A program made the position numbers and the translations under genes. DNA of 62,891 nt from Promethearchaeota archaeon. Its GTDB lineage: Archaea > Asgardarchaeota > Lokiarchaeia > Sigynarchaeales > SOKP01. The notes beneath the pieces are model-generated. The model was given only the letters and a program-made list of their open reading frames with translations. It was not told the DNA's origin and did no database searches. The first letter of the stretch is position 1; each line of letters begins with the position of its first letter. This document shows positions 17,248 through 27,272 of the stretch, piece by piece. The stretch spans positions 1 through 62,891 of the forward strand of contig JAUWBH010000011.1 in assembly GCA_030605085.1 (NCBI GenBank). Reading direction: 5' to 3'.

Positions 17248-18516
17248 ATGGGTGATCGAGGAGGTGTTTTTATAGGGACCGAAGATTGTTGGGTATTTCT
17301 CTATACACATTATGGAAGAGTAAAGTTAATTTCGAATATTAAGAATGGATTAAAAAGATTATATGGAGAATATGGAGATTCTCACTTTTACTCTGGCGAA
17401 AAGCAAGCAGCTTATATTTTTTCTGAAATGATAAAAGAAGGAGTTTCTGGTTGTAATATTAGTAGCTATGGAAATTATAAAATTAATGAAATTGAAGAAA
17501 GAGCGGCAGAAAGACATTGGGACATTGGGACATTAATAATCATATACAGAAAAGAAATAAAAGTATTCGATTATGCTACTGAAAAAATGATTGAAACCAA
17601 AATAAAAGATTTCTTAGCGGGTATTTACGAAGCTAAGAAATTTGAGGATTGTGCTATTTTTAAACAATATTATAAACAGCAAGAAGAATGGAGAGAAAGA
17701 GAAGAGAGACAAGAACAAATTAATAAAAATTTAGAAAAAAAAATAGACATGAATATACAGAATTCAATTATTAAAGCCAAGGAACTTCTGAATAAAAGTA
17801 AATCTATTATAAACATACTTGTAGCTGGAGATAGTGCCATTGGAAAAACAATGTTAATTACTAAATATCTTTATGATATATTTTATAGAGGAACCATAAC
17901 CAATTGTGTAGATTTCTTTTTAAAAGAAATTAATACTAAGGGAAAGGAGTATATTTTATTTATCTGGGATCAACTGGGGTGGGAACGAGCACGGATTCTA
18001 CATAAGTACTTTGCCCAGAAAATAGACGGTGCCATATTTGCGTTTGATTTAATTAGATACCAGACCTTAAAGAATACAGAAGAATGGATGAATATTTTGC
18101 GTGAATCTAATCCAGATATCCCAATCATATTTATAGGTATGAAATCTGATTTAATAGAGGATATCATAGTAAATGATGATCATGCACTTCAGTTTAAAGA
18201 TAAATTTAATTTATTGGATTTTTTAAAAGTCTCTGCGAAGACAGGAGAAAATGTGGAAGATGCATTTGACTTACTTATAGATAAAATAAGGCAAGAAAAG
18301 AATAAAGAAGATATTGATATCAAGTTAATTGAAAATAAGTTTAAGCTTATTCAATTCTTACATTCATATAAAATTCAAGGCAAAGAGGAATTACAGACCT
18401 ATTTCGGAGAGTATTATAAGGATGAATTATTAGAGGAAGATTGGAAAGCGTATCAACTATTACTTAATCCAGAATTTAAGCAAAAGGTTCAAAAATTTAT
18501 TGAAAATGAAGATTAA
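17248..18516 (+). CDS. MGxRG-domain Rab-like GTPase fusion
   Basis: The protein has 422 residues. Residues 1-120 start MGDRGGVFIGTED and contain VFLYTHY, a module also seen in the 36611-37003 gene (MGARGGIAICSED, VFLYTHW) and, from memory, in short phage-like proteins. Residues 140-180 are a charged coiled coil. The G domain spans about 187-340: GDSAIGKT at 194-201, DQLGWE at 241-246, MKSD at 298-301 and SAK at 329-331. Trp245 replaces the catalytic Gln. The last 70 residues are helical. The order places the GTPase after a putative phage-type sensor, an uncommon arrangement. A membrane anchor is not visible. Confidence 0.8.
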   Translation: MGDRGGVFIGTEDCWVFLYTHYGRVKLISNIKNGLKRLYGEYGDSHFYSGEKQAAYIFSEMIKEGVSGCNISSYGNYKINEIEERAAERHWDIGTLIIIYRKEIKVFDYATEKMIETKIKDFLAGIYEAKKFEDCAIFKQYYKQQEEWREREERQEQINKNLEKKIDMNIQNSIIKAKELLNKSKSIINILVAGDSAIGKTMLITKYLYDIFYRGTITNCVDFFLKEINTKGKEYILFIWDQLGWERARILHKYFAQKIDGAIFAFDLIRYQTLKNTEEWMNILRESNPDIPIIFIGMKSDLIEDIIVNDDHALQFKDKFNLLDFLKVSAKTGENVEDAFDLLIDKIRQEKNKEDIDIKLIENKFKLIQFLHSYKIQGKEELQTYFGEYYKDELLEEDWKAYQLLLNPEFKQKVQKFIENED

Positions 18517-18680
18517 TAAAGAATTTATTATCTCTTATTTCCTTTTTTTTTAATTAAATTAATTAACATGTATATGAGAATGAATTATCAACTCTCTCTC
18601 TGATTAGAACTCAAATCTATATGAATCTTCTTCTTCGAGAAGATTCTTCAGCCTCTTCAAAATCCTCTGTCCTTGTTTCT

Positions 18681-18727
18681 GACAAATCCAGTCGATACAG
18701 TTGGCACCGGACAAATCCAGTCGATAC
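18681..18727. repeat. tandem 18-base repeat, part shared with 25.1 kb
   Basis: gacaaatccagtcgatac occurs at 18681-18698 and again at 18710-18727. The 25 bases at 18698-18722 (starting cagttggcaccgg) recur exactly at 25103-25127. The sequence is GC-richer than its surroundings and may mark insertion-element debris. Confidence 0.6.
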
Positions 18728-18807
18728 CATTCCGCAAATTAAACAGCTTTTTTTTTTTTTTTCTTTTAGTATTTAAGTATTTATTTTTTTTTATTAAATT
18801 TTTGATG

Positions 18808-18821
18808 GTCGGTTAACCGAC
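18808..18821. repeat. 14-bp perfect palindrome
   Basis: gtcggttaaccgac lies 12 bases past the transposase stop. It could be a terminator-like hairpin, or a site at the element end. No matching copy was found at the other flank. Confidence 0.5.
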
Positions 18822-18833
18822 ATTATTCTGTAT

Positions 18834-20141
18834 TTATCCAATCACCCCCCACGATTTTCTCTCCAATGAAAGAAATAGTTGTTTCAAATAATCTTGATTT
18901 TGGACCAATGTCCATGCCTTTAGTTTTTCCCTTTTTTTTGAGTTGGTTTTAATTAACTTTCTATTCATTTTCCACGAATTATAAAGGAGCATCCGGACCA
19001 ACATGTCTAAATATCTCACATTATCGTGATTTGACTTCCATCGACGGTTAATTCGATTTAAGTCGGAGAAACCCGTTTCGATCAGCCATCTTCGTTTATA
19101 AAATAAAGAAGTGCGGGATGCCCAAGAACTGTTCTTTCCTTTGGGCTTCTCGGTAGTCATTATGGTGAATGTCCTGCTCCGAGCATCCTTTAATGAAATT
19201 AAACCCTTCTGAAAGGCCCTCTTGACGCCTTGAAGGGAAAAACCCCGTTTTGGCTTTATTATCAGGTAAACTTGCTGGAAAAATCGGCATTTAGCCTCGA
19301 GAGCGCTGGAAAATGTGTATTTCCTCACCCGACCTCCCTTCCCACTCAAGTAGTTTTCGATAAATCTCTTGATTGTTTTGTATGCTTTAGCAGGTATTAA
19401 AACATTTCCTCCCATTCCTTTTATTTCGTCTAAAAGTTCTGCTCGATAGAATTCCCTATCCATCAACACATAATTCAACTGAAATCCTAATTCAAGCAAA
19501 TGATCGAGAAATTTAATGATGATTGGAATCTTAGATCGCCCCTTTGCCACATGCTCCAATCCGGCGTAAAGATGAATCTCACGAGATAAAATCGAAAAGG
19601 CTAAATAATGGCGCATTTTTGTTATTCCCTTTTGCCGATTTATGCCTTTAATCATTTTATCATTTCTTTTTCCATAATAAGGATGTTCTGTAAAGTCAAT
19701 TAAAATATTCACCTTCCTTGAAATGAGATCTTGATCTAATGCTTCCTTTAATTGATGATCTAAGCATTCTCGTAAAATATTGCGTGCCTTAATAAGCCCA
19801 ATTTTGCGTAAATATTTATTAACCTCGGTTTGATGAGGTATTAATCGTTTTTTCCTCCCATCCGCAAAGATTTTCCTTCTTCCTTTCCTTTTGCTTAAAA
19901 TGTGCTCGTTGAGCATTTCGCTGGTGTCATGAATGGATCTACCAACTATTTCAGAATAAAAAAACACCTTTAAGAAATCAATATCATCATATCTCGAATT
20001 TTTAGCTCTTTTGAACTTCCACATGCGAGATGTAGTTGCATCACAAAACTTTTTAAAAAACGACAACATATAATGATTAGAGAGAAGTGATTTAATTCCC
20101 AAATTCAGAAGTGAATTAGGAAATATTTCTTGTGTTGGCAT
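18834..20141 (-). mobile_element. DDE transposase of an IS4/ISH3-like element
   Basis: The 435-residue protein looks intact. It has VNILIDFTEHPYYGK at about 143-157 (first Asp), VLMDREFYRAELLDEI at about 217-232 (second Asp) and a YKRRWLIETGFSDLNR segment at about 362-377, with the Glu of the Y-x3-R-x5-E type used by IS4-like families. It moves the element by cut-and-paste. Terminal inverted repeats were not found by eye, so the exact ends are unclear. It sits between a GTPase gene and a truncated HEPN-like frame, which it may have helped break. Confidence 0.82.
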
Positions 20142-20354
20142 ACATAAATATTATCACTTCTTTCTAATAAACTTTATGGTAATTAGTTTATAAATCTAAA
20201 AACTTGAATATAATATTATAAAATAAAAAATAGGATGTAAATTTTAGTGCAAAAAGATACAGCTCAATAGGATTTAGATTTTAACTTCCTTTGAAACTGT
20301 CTTTATCTTATTTCTATCTGGTAGTATTACACCGATGGAATTTTAAAAGAAGAT

Positions 20355-20543
20355 TTGCGAAAAGGTTTAGAAGCAATAAAAATTAGAAATAAGATCATTC
20401 ACGAGGATTTCTCTCTAAATGATTCTGAAGATATTTCAAAATATGAAGATCAGTATAATAAACTAAAAAAAATTATTCTATTACTAATTGAAACTCAACC
20501 AAAATTTCCAATTTATGATACATCTTATCAGCACGATAAGTAA
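20355..20543 (+). pseudogene. truncated HEPN-like fragment
   Basis: A short frame beginning at TTG 20355, with TAG eleven codons before it, encodes 62 residues. IKIRNKIIHEDFSL carries an R-x4-H motif as in HEPN/RiboL-PSP proteins. The N-terminal helices are missing, so this is likely the tail of a gene disrupted near the transposase insertion. Confidence 0.45.
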
Positions 20544-20678
20544 ATGATATTCCAAAAAAAAAATATTGTGATTATATTTCGATTGCTCCACTATTTATCT
20601 TTTTATATTAGCAAATTAATGATATTTAAAAAATGAATGACCTAATGTAATAATTAGTATTGTCTCCCTATTTCTTAA

Positions 20679-22403
20679 TTAGGAGTTATAGGATTTAATA
20701 TATTTATAACAAAATTGAATAAACTGAATAAAGAACTCTTCATTTAGACTTTTTCCTTTTATAAGATTACAAATTTCTATTAAACTGTCTAAATTCTTTA
20801 AATATGGGTAATTCAAATATTTTTCGTCTCCTGAACAGAAAGTATATAAAACGATATTCAAACAAATAGAAAATAATTCCTGACCTTTACATTCCTTATT
20901 AATAATGGGTTCTAAACCATTATTATGTAGATTTTCCATTAATTCCTCGATTTTAATATATTCTCTAATTCTAGGATATGTAGATATTTTAATGATTGTC
21001 ATAACAATGTTTCTAATACCTTGGGACTGAAGGTTAAAATTAAAAGGATTGATGACTTCAAACACTTCCTTTTCTGAATTAAAATTTACTAAAGTTTCTA
21101 TGTCCCTTATTTCAAGCGTATTACCTATTTCAATATTTATTAGGTAATGAATTAATCTCATTAATTTTACATAAAACATCGGAAATTTCTGAAGTAAATT
21201 TCTTAGTTCGATCCACATTGAGAAATGTTCTGCAAAGAGTTTTTTAGAGTTAGTTATAATGAGGATGCCCGAATCGTCAATAAAGGGAAATTTACAGATA
21301 TATCCTTCATTTAAGGAAAATTCGAATTTCTGCGGGATGAATTGATTCTCGCTAATATATTGATCATAAGCAAGCCTTATTCTTTCATTATTTTGAGCGA
21401 CTTGAAAATTCCTTTGGAAAATTATCTTTTCAAATTTCTTCGCATCAAAAATCCTCTCAATAGGGATGACGATTATGGGGAACTCCGAAAAATTGTAGGA
21501 TTTTTGGATGATATTTTCAATAATTTCACGATACTCATCTGAAATGGAGAAGTATTCCACATAATATGCATTTTCTTTAAAGTCTTCAGGGAGATATTCC
21601 ACAGAATATAAAATTTCTTTATATTTGCCTAAGTATGCTTCAGATAGTTTAGCATCCCCCATATTACTATAAATATCAGAAATCTTCTTATACATTTCAG
21701 AACATATTTCTGTTTTTCCAAGTTTTTCGGCGATATATATAACATTTTTATAGAACTTCATTCCTCTTTCCAGATCACTTTCCTTTACTGCTTTTTTACC
21801 TTCTTCAAGATCATAATCAATTATTTTATCTAAAATAATTTTTATTAATTTTGACAAAGCTAAGAAGAAGTGGGTCAATTGTAATATTATACTAATAGCC
21901 TCAAAGCGAAATAAATCTCTTCCTTCATTTGAACTTCTATGGATGAGGTCATACCACCGTTTCTGATTATTTTTTTCTTCGGCGTGAGCATAATGACCGT
22001 AAATAAAGCAATTTTTAATATCATTGTTGGATTGGAATTCTAATTGCTCTGAACCCCACTGAAATTTTAATTTCATTCCTGGTGGTGAGTTTAAAAAAGA
22101 ATTTATTGCTTCTCTAATTTGTTTGAATCCAGTTGTTTGTTCAGAAAAATCGTTCTCAAGTTCGGGAATTATATTTTTTGCTAAATATCTTATCGAACAT
22201 CTTTCATTTTTCTGAATAAAAAATCTAAAAGGTAAAATATAAGCTTTAATAACCTCTTCCAAAGGTTCTGTAAAGGAATGTGTCCCAACACCTCCATCTG
22301 GTATCTTTTTCCAAGATAGTGTAAATTTTATACCTTTCACATCATTAAAATAGAATTGTAAAAATTTCGAACTTTCTAGTTCCTTTACTTTTTCTTCATA
22401 CAA
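20679..22403 (-). CDS. unknown large protein, first half of a possible two-gene module
   Basis: The 574-residue protein begins at TTG 22403; codons in frame for about 13 residues upstream contain no standard start, so the true start is uncertain. The middle (about 195-275) is helical with TPR-like character (KKAVKESDLERGMKFYKNVI, EMYKKISDIYSNMGDAKL). The rest is mixed alpha/beta. No catalytic motif is recognised. It lies 155 bases downstream of the nuclease-like gene at 22559-24322 on the same strand with only a 23-codon ORF between them, so a joint defence function is plausible but unproven. Confidence 0.5.
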   Translation of the reverse strand: MYEEKVKELESSKFLQFYFNDVKGIKFTLSWKKIPDGGVGTHSFTEPLEEVIKAYILPFRFFIQKNERCSIRYLAKNIIPELENDFSEQTTGFKQIREAINSFLNSPPGMKLKFQWGSEQLEFQSNNDIKNCFIYGHYAHAEEKNNQKRWYDLIHRSSNEGRDLFRFEAISIILQLTHFFLALSKLIKIILDKIIDYDLEEGKKAVKESDLERGMKFYKNVIYIAEKLGKTEICSEMYKKISDIYSNMGDAKLSEAYLGKYKEILYSVEYLPEDFKENAYYVEYFSISDEYREIIENIIQKSYNFSEFPIIVIPIERIFDAKKFEKIIFQRNFQVAQNNERIRLAYDQYISENQFIPQKFEFSLNEGYICKFPFIDDSGILIITNSKKLFAEHFSMWIELRNLLQKFPMFYVKLMRLIHYLINIEIGNTLEIRDIETLVNFNSEKEVFEVINPFNFNLQSQGIRNIVMTIIKISTYPRIREYIKIEELMENLHNNGLEPIINKECKGQELFSICLNIVLYTFCSGDEKYLNYPYLKNLDSLIEICNLIKGKSLNEEFFIQFIQFCYKYIKSYNS

Positions 22404-22478
22404 TGTCAGGGCATCAATAATTTCTTTGTTTATTTGAATTTTCTTTCACTCTTATGCTTAAAAATAATTTTTATTATA

Positions 22479-22550
22479 TCATTTATTTTTTTGTCGGATG
22501 TGGCGGATTATTAGCCATTGTATTTCTTCCTTTGTAAATCTTTTATCCAT
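22479..22550 (-). CDS. 23-residue ORF between two large genes
   Basis: ATG 22550 opens a basic peptide (MDKRFTKEEIQWLIIRHIRQ) ending with TGA at 22479. It could be a leader peptide or chance. Its only support is the position between two cotranscribed genes. Confidence 0.22.
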   Translation of the reverse strand: MDKRFTKEEIQWLIIRHIRQKNK

Positions 22551-22558
22551 GAAAAATT

Positions 22559-24322
22559 TCAACCCGCTCCTATATAAATAATGTTTTTTCCATGTAATTT
22601 ATGAATTTCTTTAAATAGATCAATTAAAGTGTTAAAAACGGGATGAATGATATTTTTCTGAGAGATAATCAGAGTTTTGACATCTTTAAAGAATATACCT
22701 CTTTTATTTAGCTTTTCTAAGAGAAGAGGTTCTCTGACGATAGTGGATTCTCTTTCTAATTTCTTCTTAAGGTTAAAACCCCACCGGATTATTATATAAG
22801 GTAAATCCCTAATATCCCAAAACAAATCATCTTTTACTTCTATCAAAAACAAAGTATCTTTTACAACTAAAACTAAATCAAAATCAATGAAATCTAACTT
22901 ATTGAGATACTTTGACGGAACAACTATTTCAAAGAAATTATACTTAAAGAATTTTAATGAATCTTTTAAACCTCTATAAGCATAATTCTTGTGTAGAGTA
23001 TTCTTTTTACTTTCATTAGTTATTATAAGTTTACAAGGTCCAAAAAATTTAGATTTTGGATAATCTGATTTAATAAATTCTTCAATTTTCTTAAAATAAT
23101 AGTTTTCAGTTTCAATACCTCTTTTTTTTCCAATTCTTTTCTTTCTTAAGAGCCACGTAAGTCTTGAAACTAAACTATCAAATAACCACAAGGTTGAAAA
23201 ATTAGCAATCCCATAACAATCTTTGATAATTGGCTTATTAAATAAATCCAATGAAAACCTAAATAAGTTCTTAATATTTAATGGCTCTGCTAAGGAAATT
23301 TCTTGATTCATAGGAAAATAAGTAAAATTATTAAGTAATTCCTCAGAAATATCATTCAAAATTATTTTCCCCTCCAGAATACCATGAATAATCTTCACAC
23401 GTTCCGAGGGGTCTTGTTTGAAATTACCTAATAAAAAATAAAACAAGTCACAGATTTTTTCCAATGTTCTATCATTGATGTCTTTTGATAAAGATAAATA
23501 GATTTTTTTAAGAAATTCTACGAGATGAACTAATAATTTAGAAAAATCAGGTTTATTTATATAATCAGAAGCCCCTGGAGTATAGAAAATCATTTTCTTT
23601 TCATGAATTTTACCAGATTTATCTTTTTCTGATATGGGAACATGGTCTATTTTATCTTCAGTGAATAAAGTTTTTGAAAATTCAATTCTTAAATTATCTT
23701 TAAATTCATAATATTGTTGATTGAAATATGTTGGAATAGGAAGTAAAATATTTTGACTTAAACAAGCAAAAATTGGCTTAGTTTTTAAATTAACACCAAT
23801 AGCATCAATAAAAAATTCTTTTATTTCAAGAGAAGCATTATTTGTTAACTTATCAATATATTTGAGTATGGTAGTGTTATTTATTCCATACATATGAAAA
23901 AAAGGTTCATGATACAAATTTGGAGGTATAGATGGTAATTGTCTGTATTCTGAAAATTCAAGTCTATCGTATATTATTCGGAGAAGCAATGATACTATTC
24001 TGATGTATAAAGGGACGTGGATATCAATGAATCTTGTGATGGACCATAACATTCTGAATTCGGGATTACTATAATCATCATTTACAAACGATTCATATAT
24101 ATTTGACCAATAGTGAGATTTAAGAATATAATAACAATGCCATAGAGGATCGATAAAGTTAGCAGGATTATATTTTAGAATTGGAGCATTTTTTAATCCT
24201 TTTTTTAATATATCATCTAATACCAGATTAAGAAAAGGCCAAATCCAGGGCTTTCTTGGAGATCTACGTAACTCTATAATTATTTGATCTAAATCAAATT
24301 GATCATTTGTCATACTATACAA
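22559..24322 (-). CDS. large protein with PD-(D/E)XK nuclease-like C-terminus
   Basis: The 587-residue protein starts at ATG 24322. The first ~450 residues are helical and unassigned. Near residue 495-515 DFIDFDLVLVVKDTLFLIEV is followed by K, giving the D...E-x-K layout (Asp of FDLVL; Glu and Lys of IEVK) of PD-(D/E)XK nucleases such as NERD or RecB-like domains. DNA cleavage is inferred. It is upstream of the unknown gene at 20679-22403 in the same direction, and a broken AlbA_2-like gene precedes it. The family of the N-terminal part is unknown. Confidence 0.55.
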   Translation of the reverse strand: MYSMTNDQFDLDQIIIELRRSPRKPWIWPFLNLVLDDILKKGLKNAPILKYNPANFIDPLWHCYYILKSHYWSNIYESFVNDDYSNPEFRMLWSITRFIDIHVPLYIRIVSLLLRIIYDRLEFSEYRQLPSIPPNLYHEPFFHMYGINNTTILKYIDKLTNNASLEIKEFFIDAIGVNLKTKPIFACLSQNILLPIPTYFNQQYYEFKDNLRIEFSKTLFTEDKIDHVPISEKDKSGKIHEKKMIFYTPGASDYINKPDFSKLLVHLVEFLKKIYLSLSKDINDRTLEKICDLFYFLLGNFKQDPSERVKIIHGILEGKIILNDISEELLNNFTYFPMNQEISLAEPLNIKNLFRFSLDLFNKPIIKDCYGIANFSTLWLFDSLVSRLTWLLRKKRIGKKRGIETENYYFKKIEEFIKSDYPKSKFFGPCKLIITNESKKNTLHKNYAYRGLKDSLKFFKYNFFEIVVPSKYLNKLDFIDFDLVLVVKDTLFLIEVKDDLFWDIRDLPYIIIRWGFNLKKKLERESTIVREPLLLEKLNKRGIFFKDVKTLIISQKNIIHPVFNTLIDLFKEIHKLHGKNIIYIGAG

Positions 24323-24485
24323 TCCCTTGGTTTTTAACTTTTAAAAATAATGGAATTTTAACTATTTATTTTTAACTATTGTATTGTGTGTTACAAGATG
24401 AAAATATAATCGAAAAATTTTTATCATTAATATATAGACTGTTATTACACAATTTTAATATTATTCTCATCATTTTTTATTGATA

Positions 24486-24761
24486 TTAAATCAGAAATAG
24501 AAATAGGATCGTCAGGTTTAAATGAAAGCTATTTGCCAAAAACTTAAAACAAAATAATCGATAAGTGATAATAATGCCCATGAGTAGTATAAATTTTATT
24601 TTCCAATGCATTCTCAATGAATTTAATTCTGCAATTTCTGCATTATTATTGTCCACTTTTTCTTTATAATCTAAGTGTAGACTTTCTTCTATTCTATTCT
24701 TAATTAAAGATTCTAGATACTCTTGATTAATCTCATTGAACTTATCAGGTGTTATTGTCAT
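24486..24761 (-). pseudogene. AlbA_2/Schlafen-like N-terminal fragment
   Basis: The first ~40 residues (EYLESLIKNRIEESLHLDYK) match the opening of AlbA_2 domains (LIxxxIEES...LEFK). After about residue 45 the sequence switches to an unrelated hydrophobic stretch (FILLMGIIITYRLF). This is a truncated gene fused to other sequence. Full AlbA_2 proteins act as DNA-binding regulators or with helicases. Confidence 0.45.
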
Positions 24762-25102
24762 TTTTACTAGTATTTAACGATTATTTATTTATTTAATAAA
24801 TAAAAAAATTAATAATTTGGAAATGTGTAAAATCTTGTTTTTGATTTATAACTAAGTTATGTATGTAGCTAATATAAAAATTTTTTTGAAAACGTTTAAA
24901 TTAATAAGGGTTGGTGTCATAGGCTCATCGGATTCAACATTAGAATTAGAGTCTCTAATTTTAAAGATGAAGAATCCCATACCTCATAAAAGATCTCTTA
25001 AATGGCCCTTTCCTGGGCTTGGTAAGGATAGTCCCTTAAAAGTAGATATTGATATAATACGGAAAGGTAAAAAAAGATGCCCCGTATTTCCGACCGAGAA
25101 AG

Positions 25103-25127
25103 CAGTTGGCACCGGACAAATCCAGTC
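25103..25127. repeat. 25-base copy of the 18.7-kb repeat
   Basis: An exact match to 18698-18722, in the same orientation. It lies just upstream of a small zinc-binding gene in a stretch that is GC-richer than its surroundings. Confidence 0.6.
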
Positions 25128-25177
25128 TCCTTGGATCCGCGTTAATTTCCAAAATAATTCCCAATTATAGAAATATT

Positions 25178-25432
25178 ATGGTCATAACTCGCAACGATAA
25201 AAAAATAATTGGAGAAATAAAGCAAAAGATAAACAATTATTGCATGTGCCCTTATTGTAAAGAGAAAATCGAAGTAGGTATCGAGTTAGATACGCTAAAA
25301 CAATTAAACTCAAGCAAAAGATTTCCTTATCCTCACATTCATCTACATGGATTGCCACTACACGCTTTGTTATGTTACATCGATAAGGATTTAAATGTGC
25401 GGAGCGCCAGCGTGGTAATCAGAAGTATATAA
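25178..25432 (+). CDS. small zinc-binding protein
   Basis: The frame from ATG 25178 encodes 84 residues. CMCPYCKEKIEVG gives a CxxC pair and FPYPHIHLHGLPLHALLCYI a cluster of histidines with a second Cys, suggesting a metal site. The HGxPLHAL pattern recurs, as far as I recall, in short archaeal proteins of unknown function. Codons are richer in GC than in adjoining genes. A longer frame from 25106 exists but its first part is the repeat. Confidence 0.55.
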   Translation: MVITRNDKKIIGEIKQKINNYCMCPYCKEKIEVGIELDTLKQLNSSKRFPYPHIHLHGLPLHALLCYIDKDLNVRSASVVIRSI

Positions 25433-25605
25433 AGGAAAAATCGATTTTTCGGTTTTTGTAGAAAAAAAGAATAAAATTAATTAATATCGGACATTTTTTT
25501 AATACTTTTTATTTAAATAAATACTTGCTTGAATAAAAATTGAAAAAGCATCCAATACCATCTCAACAAAAATATTTGAATATTGCCTCGGGGCAATAAT
25601 TATAA

Positions 25606-26214
25606 TTATTCTTCTCCTAATCTACGGATTTTCTCAATAAAATCTTTTAAATCTTTCTTAAGAGTATCTCTTTTTTCAATTAAATTAATCCTCTTACGTT
25701 CTCCAACATAATCTTCTTCATAAGAAATATATGCATTACCCACATCTAATCCCAATTTCTTCTTTAAGTCCACAAATAAACTTCTTTCACATATCTGTTT
25801 ATTCTTATTCGTTATTTCTTCTTGGTTTTTGAACATCCCTGCAACAACACCAGAAGAATCCCAATCATCATCCCAACACCCTAAATAATCTGTTATCTCT
25901 TCTATTTTATTCTTAATTTTATCTTCATCTTTAGCTAAAAAATTACCATTCTCATAAATATTTTTTAATCTACTTAATTTTGTCTCTAATCTACTTTTCA
26001 ATTCATTTATTTCCTTTTGAGTAGGTAATCTTTCTATTTCTATTTCTTCAGCAGAAAGTCCAAATAATGGAATCAGTTCATCCATAAAATTATAAATATA
26101 ATCTTGATTATATGGATGACCACCATTAAAATCATAATCAATATTTAATTCTAAAAGTATTTTGTAGAGTAAATCCACTTTCTTTTCAATTCTTTTTATA
26201 TTTTCTTCACTCAT
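25606..26214 (-). CDS. coiled-coil protein of unknown function
   Basis: The 202-residue protein starts at ATG 26214. It is highly charged, with coiled-coil propensity at both ends (ENIKRIEKKVDLLYKILLEL; KDLKDFIEKIRRL). A conserved-looking GCWDDDWDSSGVVAGMF lies in the middle. No family is recognised. It lies 74 bases downstream of the zinc-ribbon gene at 26289-26810 in the same direction and may be its operon partner. Confidence 0.5.
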   Translation of the reverse strand: MSEENIKRIEKKVDLLYKILLELNIDYDFNGGHPYNQDYIYNFMDELIPLFGLSAEEIEIERLPTQKEINELKSRLETKLSRLKNIYENGNFLAKDEDKIKNKIEEITDYLGCWDDDWDSSGVVAGMFKNQEEITNKNKQICERSLFVDLKKKLGLDVGNAYISYEEDYVGERKRINLIEKRDTLKKDLKDFIEKIRRLGEE

Positions 26215-26288
26215 TTTTTAAACCTTTTTTATTAAATCTTATTTCTATTGGTGCTCTGGAAATCAGGCACACTAACAATAAAAAATTA

Positions 26289-26810
26289 TTAATGTTTAAT
26301 ATCCTTTGGTTTTGTTAGTTTAATGAATTCTTCTGGATGAATAATAATAGTAGTATTGCCTTTTTTTATTCTTATTGTTTTTGATGTCTTTTCTTTAAAT
26401 GTATTCAAAGCTTTCTTATGTTTCTTTTTTAATTCTTCATTATTACTCTTTTCTACATCTAATTCTTCTCCTTCTTTAAGCCAGTATATTAATTCCTCTT
26501 CTGTAAAAAAGTCTGGGGTTAAGCCATACCCACATCTAGAACACGCTATTTGATATATACTTACAAGTACTGGAACTCTTGTTTTTTTACAATATTTACA
26601 GTATATTTTATTACAAAATTTTGTTGCGTCTCTAATCAAATAATAGTTTATTTCTTTTGTCCCATCTGGATGATGCAAACTCTCTCTTTGTATATATGAT
26701 GTCCCCTTATATTCTACATGTGTCTTTAATTCATACCACTGATCATCATATTGATTATCTTCGATTTTATCTAAATTTATCTTTAATTTTCTCCACATAT
26801 TTCCAATCAT
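26289..26810 (-). CDS. zinc-ribbon protein of unknown function
   Basis: The 173-residue protein starts at ATG 26810. The first ~60 residues are beta-rich (YELKTHVEYKGTSYIQRESL). Two CxxC pairs at about 72-75 (CKYC) and 91-94 (CSRC) form a zinc ribbon. The C-terminal part is a charged helix ending in a beta segment. DNA or protein binding is likely but unproven. It is the first gene of a probable pair with the coiled-coil gene downstream. Confidence 0.5.
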   Translation of the reverse strand: MIGNMWRKLKINLDKIEDNQYDDQWYELKTHVEYKGTSYIQRESLHHPDGTKEINYYLIRDATKFCNKIYCKYCKKTRVPVLVSIYQIACSRCGYGLTPDFFTEEELIYWLKEGEELDVEKSNNEELKKKHKKALNTFKEKTSKTIRIKKGNTTIIIHPEEFIKLTKPKDIKH

Positions 26811-26842
26811 TATAGTATTTTTTTTAAAAAATATTGAAGGAT

Positions 26843-27064
26843 CTAATTTCTAAATATTGAACCGCAATATTTACATTTAATTGATTCTCCATCGAGAAAT
26901 TTTTGAACTAAGTCTGCTGAAACTTGTGTTGCACAATATGGACATTTGTGCGATAAGACAGAAATATTAATGTCGTAAAATTCGTCTTGTGAGGTTATGA
27001 TATTATGTTCCAATAGCTGACTCCTAATATCGTTTCCGATTTCTGCTAAGTACGCCGTAATCTG
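26843..27064 (-). pseudogene. zinc-ribbon fragment
   Basis: A minus-strand frame without start codon ends at about 26843. It contains CPYCATQVSADLVQKFLDG and then CKYCGSIF, a two-CxxC zinc ribbon like that ending other genes here. It is cut at its 5' end by an in-frame TAA near 27064. A plus-strand stretch at about 27140-27320 is also open but has no recognisable content. Confidence 0.45.
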
Positions 27065-27272
27065 ATCTTCTATTTATTCGTTATATAAAAAAGAAAAGAC
27101 AAATAGAAAAAGGAATAAAAAAGGGGAGATCAAAAATTAAAACTAAATGGAATGATATTCCTATTTCAAGTGATTTCAAATATTATGATGGAAAATATAA
27201 AAATCGATATATTACTGATGAAAGGTCTGTAATTAAAGAAATAAAAAAATTACAAAAAATTCTAAATCCAAA

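Larger units (their letters stand above)
18517..18833. other. spacer at transposase 3' side
   Basis: No gene is seen. The stretch contains a tandem repeat of 18 bases, a long T tract at about 18750-18763 and a palindrome next to the transposase stop. It probably includes one end of the insertion sequence. Confidence 0.45.

Noticed and set aside
18681..18727. RanBP2-type zinc finger on the minus strand (DWICP)
   Set aside because: The reading gives DWICPVPT but lacks the following cysteines, and the frame is not open for long.
24859..25170. 103-codon plus-strand ORF
   Set aside because: It crosses the 25-base repeat and changes character midway; no coherent protein is seen.
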